Below, in pieces: positions 41,569 through 49,446 of a stretch of 64,000 nucleotides of DNA; the first letter of the stretch is position 1; the number at the start of each line of letters is the position of its first letter. Source of the DNA: Candidatus Gastranaerophilales bacterium (GTDB lineage Bacteria; Cyanobacteriota; Vampirovibrionia; Gastranaerophilales; Gastranaerophilaceae); assembly GCA_944323875.1 (NCBI GenBank), contig CALUUH010000001.1, positions 1 to 64,000 on the forward strand, read 5' to 3'. The position numbers were made by a program, and so were the translations under genes. The notes below the pieces were generated by a model. That model did not search any database, was not told the origin of the DNA, and was given only the letters and a program-made list of their open reading frames with translations.

Positions 41569-42442
41569 CAGCATTTTCTCCAAGAGCCAGTAGTGCCGCA
41601 CCAATCATACCGGAATAATTGCCTGTTGTTGCTTTAACGACTTTTGTCGGGCGTGTAACTATTTCTGCATTCACTGCATCAGTTAAATAAGCCGTGTCAA
41701 CAAATTCCGCCATAGAACCGGATAAGACAATTACATCAGGGTCAAAAATATTAGCAAGCCCTATAAGTCCTGCCAGAATATCTTCCTGCCAGCGGTTAAA
41801 TACAGCTGTCATCTTCTCATCACCCTTTTTCCAGCCGTCTATAACATCATAGGTTGTAATATCTTTGCTATTCAGCATTTCTTCAGCCGTAATTTTTAGG
41901 CCGGTACCTGAGGCATAACTTTCAAAACAATCATAAGCGCCGCATGTGCATTTTCTGTGCTTATCTGTCCGCATTTTAAAATGCATTTCGCCGGCCGCTC
42001 CGCTTTTACCTTTATATAATTTATTGTCTAAAATAATTCCGCCGCCGACACCTGTCCCGAGTGTAAGCATAATAGAATACGGCATTCCTTTTGAGGCGCC
42101 GATAATATGTTCTGCCCAGGCCGCACAATTGGCGTCATTTTCCACAAAAACTTTTTTATTGCTAAGGGAGGCAAAATCCATTGAAGGATATTCTTTTGCG
42201 ATATTGCCGGTTGAGCCTAAAATACCCGTATTTTGATTGTTAACAGCCCCGCATGTAGAAAACGCTATAACATCCACATCATTTTCGTATTTGGAAATAA
42301 TTTTTCTAAACAAAGATTTTATTTCTTCAAAAGTTTCCGGAGTGTAATTTTTTTCTATTTCAGAAATAATTTTGCCTTTTTCATCAATAATTGTATTATA
42401 AATTTTTGTTCCGCCGACATCAATGGCTAAAGCTTTGCGCAT
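41561..42442 (-). CDS. ROK-family sugar kinase, probably N-acetylmannosamine kinase
   Basis: 293 residues. Phosphate-1 motif IDVGGTKI, ENDANCAAWAE, LGTGVGGGII and the zinc motif HRKCTCGAYDCFESYASG (His and three Cys), all of the ROK family. The family also includes glucokinases; the gene directly upstream (nanE, 9 bp) argues for ManNAc kinase (NanK) activity. No lyase (nanA) or transporter is in the window. Confidence 0.85.
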   Translation of the reverse strand: MRKALAIDVGGTKIYNTIIDEKGKIISEIEKNYTPETFEEIKSLFRKIISKYENDVDVIAFSTCGAVNNQNTGILGSTGNIAKEYPSMDFASLSNKKVFVENDANCAAWAEHIIGASKGMPYSIMLTLGTGVGGGIILDNKLYKGKSGAAGEMHFKMRTDKHRKCTCGAYDCFESYASGTGLKITAEEMLNSKDITTYDVIDGWKKGDEKMTAVFNRWQEDILAGLIGLANIFDPDVIVLSGSMAEFVDTAYLTDAVNAEIVTRPTKVVKATTGNYSGMIGAALLALGENADG

Positions 42443-42451
42443 TAAAACTCC

Positions 42452-43141
42452 TTACTTCTTTCTCTGGACAAATCTCTTTGTAATCAGTTGTGGACGGGTT
42501 ATTGCAGACCCTATTACAACACAGTGCGCGCCGAGTTCAAAAGCCCTGTCAACTTGTTCAGGCTCCCATATTCTACCTTCCAGAACAACAGGAATATCCA
42601 CTTCTTTTACAAGATTTTCCAATAGTTCAAAATCAGGCCCGTCACCGCGGTTTTGTGAAAATTGAGTGTAGCCTGAAAGTGTTGTAGAAAGCATATTAGC
42701 CCCGATTTGGGCACAATTTACACCTTCTTCTACAGTTGAGATATCGGCCATTGAAACGCGTTTGTTTATTTTTATATATTTAATTGTTTCAGCCAGAGTG
42801 CTGCCGTCAGGACGCGGACGGGAAGTTCCGTCAAAAGCGATTACATCGGCCCCGACACTTATAAGACTCAACACATCGTTAATAGTCGGCGTTATATAAA
42901 CAATTTCCTGCCAGTTTGCCGGTATGATATCTGGCTTTGTAATACCTATAACCGGAATATCAAAAAGTGTTTTAGCGTTCTTGACATCACGGGTGCCTGC
43001 AACACGCAAACCGCCTGCGCCGCCTTTTACAACGGATTTCATCATTGCAGCCATGCACTTTTCAAGATACAAAGGCTCACTCGGCATTGCCTGTACAGAA
43101 ACAACAACTTTATTTTTTAGACGATTAATTATATTATCCAT
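42452..43141 (-). CDS. nanE: N-acetylmannosamine-6-phosphate 2-epimerase
   Basis: 229 residues, TIM barrel. KVVVSVQAMPSEPLYL, GAGGLRVAGTRDV, GADVIAFDGTSRPRPDG and the end VVLEGRIWEPEQVDRAFELGAHCVVIGSAITRP are NanE signatures, with the catalytic Lys in ITKPD. Converts ManNAc-6-P to GlcNAc-6-P in sialic acid use, relevant to a gut organism. First gene of nanE-ROK-small gene-ubiA. Confidence 0.95.
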   Translation of the reverse strand: MDNIINRLKNKVVVSVQAMPSEPLYLEKCMAAMMKSVVKGGAGGLRVAGTRDVKNAKTLFDIPVIGITKPDIIPANWQEIVYITPTINDVLSLISVGADVIAFDGTSRPRPDGSTLAETIKYIKINKRVSMADISTVEEGVNCAQIGANMLSTTLSGYTQFSQNRGDGPDFELLENLVKEVDIPVVLEGRIWEPEQVDRAFELGAHCVVIGSAITRPQLITKRFVQRKK

Positions 43142-43215
43142 ATTAGAATTATAACGTAAAAAAATTTTTTTGCTGTATAATGTTTACAAGAGTTAAAATA
43201 AATAAGGTATCCGTA

Positions 43216-44544
43216 ATGAAAAAAAGTTTGATAAAATATCCGTTTTTAACAAAAGAAGTAGAAGTATACGAGCGTGACAACGGACATAAAATTGTTCTTG
43301 CACATAAAGAAGGAGATCTGGTAAACGTAAGTACATGGGTTAAGACCGGCTCCATAAACGAAGATGATAAAAACAACGGTATTTCACATTTTCTTGAACA
43401 CCTGATGTTCAAAGGCACACATAAACATAAAGCCGGCGAGTTTGACAGAATTCTTGAGGCAAAAGGTGCAATAGTTAATGCGGCGACCTGGAAAGATTAC
43501 ACTTTTTATTATGTAACACTTCCGAAAGGTCAGGAGGACAAAGACCTTTATCTTGCTATAGAACTTCATTCTGATATGATGTTAGATCCTGTTTTGCCGG
43601 AAGAAGAAATAGGAGCGCCGTTTGACTTAAATGATAATACAGTAACCGACAAACGCGAACGCCATGTTGTCATTGAAGAAATAAGAATGCGTAAAGACCA
43701 GAACTGGACAAAAGTTTATAATACGTGTAATTTCAATATGTACACCAGGCATCCTTATAAACGCGATGTAATCGGCACGCCGGAAATTATCTCACAGGTT
43801 ACTCAGTCTGAAATTATGCAGTACTATAGAACCTTCTATTCTCCGGAAAATATGACAACAATTATTGTCGGAGATTTTGACCATGAAAAAGTATTAAAGG
43901 CTGTAGAAGCAGGTTTTGATTTCAAGGGACGTCCTAACGCACCTAAAAAAATTAACGAAATAGACAAGCCGACAGACAAGACTATTGTTGTTGAAAATAC
44001 GACAAAAGCAAACACTGCATATCTGATGATTGGATATCTCGGCCCGCGCGCAAATGCGCTGAAAGAAAATATTGAACTGGATTTAATCAGTATAATACTC
44101 GGTGACGGCACAAGTTCCAGACTGTACCAGAACTTAATTGAAAAACAGCCTGAGCCGGTTTTCAACATGATAAACAGCGAGCATTATCAATTCCGTGACG
44201 GTAACAATTTCTTTGTTCAGGCAAACTTTAAACCTGAGAAAAAAGATTTTGCACTTGAACTTGTAAAAGGCGAAATTAACGGACTTTTAACAAGAAAGAT
44301 TACGGAAGAAGAATTGCAAAAAGCCAAAAAGAAAATAAAATCACGTTTTGCCCAGGAAGCGGAAACCGTATCTGAAATCGGTGAAACAATCGGGTATTAT
44401 ATGACTGTTTGTGACGATTTAAAACTTATTGAGGATTATTTGAAAGATGTCAACGACATTACGGTGGAAGATTTGGAAACCACGATTAAAAAATATCTTA
44501 ATCTTGATAACGCCGTAATCTCAATCCTCATGCCGGAAGGTTAG
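43216..44544 (+). CDS. M16-family zinc peptidase
   Basis: 442 residues from the ATG at 43216 (AAGG upstream). Inverted zinc motif HFLEH at 58-62 with the third ligand Glu in HVVIEEIRMRKDQ. Typical processing-peptidase half (PqqL/YmxG-like), one active and one non-catalytic lobe (NTAYLMIGYLGPRAN). No signal peptide, so cytoplasmic like YmxG/MPP relatives. 3' end overlaps the convergent HTH gene by 4 bp. Confidence 0.93.
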   Translation: MKKSLIKYPFLTKEVEVYERDNGHKIVLAHKEGDLVNVSTWVKTGSINEDDKNNGISHFLEHLMFKGTHKHKAGEFDRILEAKGAIVNAATWKDYTFYYVTLPKGQEDKDLYLAIELHSDMMLDPVLPEEEIGAPFDLNDNTVTDKRERHVVIEEIRMRKDQNWTKVYNTCNFNMYTRHPYKRDVIGTPEIISQVTQSEIMQYYRTFYSPENMTTIIVGDFDHEKVLKAVEAGFDFKGRPNAPKKINEIDKPTDKTIVVENTTKANTAYLMIGYLGPRANALKENIELDLISIILGDGTSSRLYQNLIEKQPEPVFNMINSEHYQFRDGNNFFVQANFKPEKKDFALELVKGEINGLLTRKITEEELQKAKKKIKSRFAQEAETVSEIGETIGYYMTVCDDLKLIEDYLKDVNDITVEDLETTIKKYLNLDNAVISILMPEG

Positions 44545-44750
44545 TCAAAATCGAAAAAATCTTTTACAGGTATTTCCAGCACATCGGCAAGCAGAAATAA
44601 TTTTCGGAGGCTGATAAATTCTTTGCCTGTTTCAATGCAGGCAATATGTTCACGCGAAAAATCAAGTATTTCCGCAAGCTGATTTTGCGAAAGCTTTTTC
44701 TGCTTGCGAAATTTTTTTATATTTGCCCCTAAGAGATTAAGTCTTGACAT
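44541..44750 (-). CDS. small XRE-type helix-turn-helix DNA-binding protein
   Basis: 69 residues; nearly the whole protein is one HTH_3 domain: LGANIKKFRKQKKLSQNQLAEILDFSREHIACIETG, then LRKLFLLADVLEIPVKDFF. Sits 4 bp after the TPR gene on the same strand. Probable regulator; targets unknown. Confidence 0.85.
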   Translation of the reverse strand: MSRLNLLGANIKKFRKQKKLSQNQLAEILDFSREHIACIETGKEFISLRKLFLLADVLEIPVKDFFDFD

Positions 44751-44754
44751 ATTT

Positions 44755-45669
44755 CTACCTCAATTCAGCCTGAATTTTTTTCGGGTCGATTGAGAGGGTT
44801 GAATAATTTTTCAGGGCGAGTTTAAGGTACTCTTTGTATCCGTCATCTTCGCCCTGCATTTTTTCTATTCTTGCATAGATATAATAAAAATCACCGGTGT
44901 TCGCACCCTGTTCTTCCGCTTTATCCAAAATCTCATCGGCTTCTTCCACACGGCCGAGTTTTGCAAGAATTTTGGCGTAGATTACATACGCGTCGTAATC
45001 CTTGGGATTTAATTCAATTGTCTTTTTTAAATTTTCAATAGCTAAATCAAAATTTCCGCGTTCATAATCAATTGATGCAAGATTAAAATATGCCCAGCTG
45101 TAATCTGGCGACAACTCCAGAACCTTTTTGAATTTAGCCTCTGCGCCATCCAAATCGCCTGCATCTTTCAAGATGTTTCCGATATAAAAATGCGCGTATA
45201 TGTCCTCATCGTTCAATTCCGTTGTGCGTTCAAAATAATACTTTGCACCGTCAAATTTCCCTTCTTTAAAATAACAAAGCCCTATACTAAAATATGCATT
45301 GGAATCGTCTTTGTCGTGTTCAAGTACTGTTTCGAAACAATCAACGGCCTCCTCATACATTTTTTTGTCACTGTAAACAAGACCGAGATTATAATACGCA
45401 TCAGCTTCATCAGGAGATAATTCTATTGCCTTTTTATAGGCTTCTATTGCCTTATCCGCATCTTTTAACTTTTCATACACAATTCCGAGATTGTAATAAA
45501 TTCCGCTGTCCTGTTCAAAAAACTTTGCCAGATAAAGAAAATGCTGCAATGCCTCTTTCGGAAAGCCTGCGTCAAGAAGAAGCACAGCCAGCTGACGCCG
45601 CACCTGAAAATTGTTATGATCCTCTTTTAAGATATTTTGTAATTCTTCTATTTTATCTATCTTTGACAT
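44755..45669 (-). CDS. tetratricopeptide-repeat protein
   Basis: 304 residues with about seven TPR units (for example YYNLGIVYEKLKDADKAIEAYKKAIELSPDE; AYFSIGLCYFKEGKFDGAKYYF; AYVIYAKILAKLGRVEEADEIL). No signal peptide. Cytoplasmic protein-interaction scaffold; forms a unit with the HTH gene. Confidence 0.88.
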   Translation of the reverse strand: MSKIDKIEELQNILKEDHNNFQVRRQLAVLLLDAGFPKEALQHFLYLAKFFEQDSGIYYNLGIVYEKLKDADKAIEAYKKAIELSPDEADAYYNLGLVYSDKKMYEEAVDCFETVLEHDKDDSNAYFSIGLCYFKEGKFDGAKYYFERTTELNDEDIYAHFYIGNILKDAGDLDGAEAKFKKVLELSPDYSWAYFNLASIDYERGNFDLAIENLKKTIELNPKDYDAYVIYAKILAKLGRVEEADEILDKAEEQGANTGDFYYIYARIEKMQGEDDGYKEYLKLALKNYSTLSIDPKKIQAELR

Positions 45670-45772
45670 ACTTTAATAATAACAATATTTTTACACATGT
45701 GCAACCTATTGCAAAATCTTCATCTTTTGCGCTAAAATATATTTGTTCAAAACAAAATACAGGAGAGATGTT

Positions 45773-46459
45773 ATGAAATTAAGAGTTTTAACAATTATAC
45801 TTGCTATGTTTATATTAGCGCAAACAGTTCTGGCCGCGCCATTCAGCGCAAATGCAAAAACAAAACGCATACCTGCAGGAACGAAATTTGAATTGAAACT
45901 CTTAACCCCTATTTCATCAACTCCTGAATTTCAAGGTAAAGAGTTTCAAGCCGTATTAATGACAGATCAGACTTCTGACACTGATGTTATCTTACCTATG
46001 GGCTCACTTGTCAGAGGAAACGTGACTAAAATAGTTCCTGCCGAAAGGTTTTCAAAAGGTTCAATTATGTACCTGACTTTTGACCACGTTGTAACACCAA
46101 ACGGCCGCCAGATACCTATAAGTATGTCTGTTGTAGGCCGGACAGATATAACTTATGACGGCGGTATTACCGCATGCAAAGGGTACCGCGATGCATTATC
46201 CCAAAACTGGGAGACCACTAAAGATATAGCAAAAACTGCAACAAACTGGGGCGATGAAACTTTTGAAGATTTTGCCGGCGGATATTTCAGAATTTTAACA
46301 GTACCGCTTTCTGCTATCGGCGGCGGTATCGGGGCCGGTGCTTATTATGTTTATGACGGCATTGCCGATATGATTAGAAAAGGTAAAGATACTTATTTGA
46401 ACAGAGGCGAAACAATCAGAGTTATCCTTGTTGACCCTATTGATGTACCGATAATATAA
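45773..46459 (+). CDS. exported protein with beta-rich domain, unknown function
   Basis: 228 residues from the ATG at 45773 (GAGAGATGTT upstream). Signal peptide about 1-21 (TIILAMFILAQTVLAAPFSA). A beta domain (KRIPAGTKFELKLLTPISST ... MGSLVRGNVTKIVPAERFSKG) resembles the C-terminal domain of the SLH protein at 53795 (IPAGSVIPVEITNYISS ... KGANLKGQLSDV). A small Gly/Ala hydrophobic stretch (IGGGIGAGAYYVYDG) is near the end. Probably periplasmic or outer-membrane; not assigned. Confidence 0.75.
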   Translation: MKLRVLTIILAMFILAQTVLAAPFSANAKTKRIPAGTKFELKLLTPISSTPEFQGKEFQAVLMTDQTSDTDVILPMGSLVRGNVTKIVPAERFSKGSIMYLTFDHVVTPNGRQIPISMSVVGRTDITYDGGITACKGYRDALSQNWETTKDIAKTATNWGDETFEDFAGGYFRILTVPLSAIGGGIGAGAYYVYDGIADMIRKGKDTYLNRGETIRVILVDPIDVPII

Positions 46460-46479
46460 ATAGTAAGGAAGATGTAATT

Positions 46480-48216
46480 ATGAAAATGTCAAAATTGTTT
46501 GTTCAAACGCTAAGAGAATTTCCGTCAGATGCGGAAGTTATTTCTCATAAAATGCTTGCACGTGCAGGTTATATAAGAAAATTAACCAGCGGTGTTTATA
46601 ACTTTTTACCGCTTATGTGGCGTGTTTTGAAAAAAGTTGAAAACATTATTCGTGAAGAAATGGATGCAGCAGGCGCTCAGGAACTTTTGATGCCTTTTGT
46701 CCAGCCAAAAGAACTCTGGGAAGAATCAGGACGCTGGGAAGCTTACGGCAAAGAACTGATGAGATTAAAAGACAGACATGACCGCGTAATGTGCCTTGGC
46801 CCGACTCACGAAGAAGTTATTACGGCTATTGCACGCGACGGACTGAAATCATATAAACAAATGCCTGTTAACCTTTATCAAATCCAGTCTAAATTCCGTG
46901 ATGAAGTCAGACCGCGTTACGGACTTTTACGCGGCCGTGAATTTATCATGAAAGACGCATATAGTTTTGACCTTGATGAAGCAGGGTTAGACAGAGAATA
47001 CCGGAATATGGCGCGTGCTTACAAAAGAATTTTTGACCGCTGCGGATTAGATACCAAAATGGTTCAGTCTGATTCCGGTGCAATTGGCGGAAGCGTAAGC
47101 CATGAATTTATGGTTATCACAGACACTGACGCAGGTGAAAATGACGTTTTCTACTGTGAAAATTGTGATTATTCAGCAAATTCTAACCACGCTGTATCAA
47201 ATTTATTACCGGCTGTTGTTGACGGCAAAGAATATTTTGCTCAAACAAAAATTCTGGACACTCCTGATACTCATTCTATTGAAGAATTATCAAAATTTTT
47301 GAATATACCGTCAACACTGATTTTAAAATCACTTGTTTATATTGTTGACAAAAAACCGGTTATTGCACTTATAAGAGCGGACAAGGCCGTTGAAGAAACC
47401 AAATTAATGAACGCTGCAGGCGGTATAGAGATAAGAATTGCATCATCTGCCGAAATTGCAGAATTAATGGCAAACCACGGATTTGATGCCGTACCGGGAT
47501 TTATCGGCCCTAAAGGTATGGAGGATGTTCAAATTATTGCTGATGAAACTGTTAAAGATATGAAGAATTTCGTTGTCGGCATTAACGAAACAGACAAACA
47601 CCTTGTCGGCGCAAACCTTGATGATCTCGGCATCAAAGAACTTAAATACGCTGATATCAGACTTGTTGAACGCGGCGAACTCTGTCCGCAATGCGGCAAA
47701 CCGCTTTTAGTAACCCGCGGGATTGAAGTCGGCAACATCTTTAAACTCGGAACAAAATATTCCAAACCGATGAACGCTGTTTATACTGATGTTGACGGCA
47801 AAACAAAACCTTATGTAATGGGATGTTACGGTATCGGTGTTACAAGAACTGCTGCAGCCGCTGTTGAGGCTCACTATGACGAACACGGTATCAAATGGCC
47901 TATTGCCATTGCTCCTTATCATGTGACAATCGTGCCGGTTAATATTTTTGATGAATTACAGATGAAAGTTGCGAATGAATTGTATGAGAAATTACAAAAA
48001 GCAGGTGTTGAAGTTGTTCTTGATGACCGTGATGAACGTGCAGGTGTAAAATTTAAAGATGCTGATTTAATCGGTTTTCCATACAGAATTACTGTCGGAA
48101 AAACTATTAATGAAGGTCTTGTTGAATTTAAAACACGCGAAACCGGTGAAATTGCTAAAATTACACCTGAGGAAGCAGCAGAAAAAATTATTGAAATTGT
48201 TAAAAACATAAAGTAA
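46480..48216 (+). CDS. proS: prolyl-tRNA synthetase
   Basis: 578 residues, bacterial-type ProRS with an editing (INS) domain between motifs 2 and 3. Class II motif 2 LGPTHEEVITAIARDG / FRDEVRPRYGLLRGREFIMKDAYSF, INS domain about 225-380 (LILKSLVYIVDKKPVIALIRAD), motif 3 MGCYGIGVTRTAAAAVE and the anticodon domain ending EAAEKIIEIVKNIK. Full length. Confidence 0.97.
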   Translation: MKMSKLFVQTLREFPSDAEVISHKMLARAGYIRKLTSGVYNFLPLMWRVLKKVENIIREEMDAAGAQELLMPFVQPKELWEESGRWEAYGKELMRLKDRHDRVMCLGPTHEEVITAIARDGLKSYKQMPVNLYQIQSKFRDEVRPRYGLLRGREFIMKDAYSFDLDEAGLDREYRNMARAYKRIFDRCGLDTKMVQSDSGAIGGSVSHEFMVITDTDAGENDVFYCENCDYSANSNHAVSNLLPAVVDGKEYFAQTKILDTPDTHSIEELSKFLNIPSTLILKSLVYIVDKKPVIALIRADKAVEETKLMNAAGGIEIRIASSAEIAELMANHGFDAVPGFIGPKGMEDVQIIADETVKDMKNFVVGINETDKHLVGANLDDLGIKELKYADIRLVERGELCPQCGKPLLVTRGIEVGNIFKLGTKYSKPMNAVYTDVDGKTKPYVMGCYGIGVTRTAAAAVEAHYDEHGIKWPIAIAPYHVTIVPVNIFDELQMKVANELYEKLQKAGVEVVLDDRDERAGVKFKDADLIGFPYRITVGKTINEGLVEFKTRETGEIAKITPEEAAEKIIEIVKNIK

Positions 48217-48222
48217 AAAGCT

Positions 48223-48816
48223 ATGAAACTATGTGTTTTTCAAGGGACATTTAATCCTATTCACAATGCACATCTTGATATGGCGGAATTTATTCTGCAA
48301 AATTACGGATTTGAAAAAATACTGTTTATTCCGGCGGCCGCCCCGCCGCATAAGGATTATGATGTCAAAATGGCTGAACACAGGCTTAATATGGTTAAAT
48401 TAGCCGCTCGGAATAATCCTCGCTTTGAGGTATCTGATATTGAATTTCGTTTAAGCGGAAAATCGTATTCGTATCTCACAGCACTTGAATTGTATAAAAT
48501 ATACAATATTGACGGCAAAATTAACTTTATTATCGGCACAGATGCCTTTGAAAAAATCGAAAGCTGGTATCATAGTGATGATTTTAAAAAAATAGTTGAT
48601 TTTATTGTCTTTGTGCGTGAAAATAATTTCAAACCGGAAAGATTTCAACATCTCAAAGAAAAAGGTTATAACTTTCAATTTACCCGAATGCCTTTTGAAG
48701 ATATTTCGTCAACTGAATTGCGCGAAAAAATACGGTTAGGACAACCGGTTGACAATTTAGTACCTAAAATAGTAGAGGATTACATAAGAAAAAATGATTT
48801 ATACAAAACTGAATGA
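48223..48816 (+). CDS. nadD: nicotinate-nucleotide adenylyltransferase
   Basis: 197 residues. GTFNPIHNAHLDMAE (GxFxPxHxGH type, here HNAH), IIGTDAFEKIESWY and the ISSTELREKIR motif mark NadD. Makes deamido-NAD+. 6 bp after proS and overlapping yqeK by 23 bp, the common nadD-yqeK pair. Confidence 0.96.
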   Translation: MKLCVFQGTFNPIHNAHLDMAEFILQNYGFEKILFIPAAAPPHKDYDVKMAEHRLNMVKLAARNNPRFEVSDIEFRLSGKSYSYLTALELYKIYNIDGKINFIIGTDAFEKIESWYHSDDFKKIVDFIVFVRENNFKPERFQHLKEKGYNFQFTRMPFEDISSTELREKIRLGQPVDNLVPKIVEDYIRKNDLYKTE

Positions 48817-49384
48817 AGAACAAATAAAACAGTGGTTAAAAGAGAATTTATCGGAAGAGCGATATTATCACACACTCGGCACGGCCGAATGCGCAAAAGA
48901 ACTGGCTCAAAAACTCGGTTTTGACAGTGAAAAAGCCTATATAGCCGGCCTGCTTCATGATTGTGCAAAATGTTTTACCAATGAAAAATTGCTGGAAATT
49001 ATTAAACAAAATCTGAATGTGGAAGAATGCGAGCTTTTAAACTACAAAACCCTTCATGCACCTGTAAGTGCTTATATTGCAGAGAAAGAATTCGGTGTAA
49101 CTGATAAAGAAATTCTTTCCGCAATTCGCTGGCACACTCTCGGGCGGCTCGATATGACCGATTTTGAAAAGCTTATTTTTCTTTCTGATAAAATAGAGCC
49201 CAATACACGCGAAAAATGCTACTGCCAAAAACTCCGCGCATATCTTGATGCAGAAAACGGATTGAACCGCGCAATGTTGGAATGTTACAAATCAACAATA
49301 AAAAGTCTTGTCGAAAGAAACCTTAAAATATGCCCGATAACCATAAATATTTATAACAAGCTCCAAGATATTGTAAATGAATAA
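48794..49384 (+). CDS. yqeK: HD-domain protein YqeK (symmetrical Ap4A hydrolase)
   Basis: 196 residues. HD domain with HTLGTAECAKELAQKLG, GLLHDCAKCF (His-Asp), HAPVSAYIAEKEFGV and IRWHTLGRLDMTDFEKLIFLSDKIEPNTR. YqeK hydrolyses diadenosine tetraphosphate. Start lies inside nadD (23-bp overlap), indicating coupling. Confidence 0.92.
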   Translation: MIYTKLNEEQIKQWLKENLSEERYYHTLGTAECAKELAQKLGFDSEKAYIAGLLHDCAKCFTNEKLLEIIKQNLNVEECELLNYKTLHAPVSAYIAEKEFGVTDKEILSAIRWHTLGRLDMTDFEKLIFLSDKIEPNTREKCYCQKLRAYLDAENGLNRAMLECYKSTIKSLVERNLKICPITINIYNKLQDIVNE

Positions 49385-49446
49385 TAACGATTACTTTAAA
49401 AAAATAAATATTTATGCTATTATAAATTGCAAAAGAGAGGGTTTAA

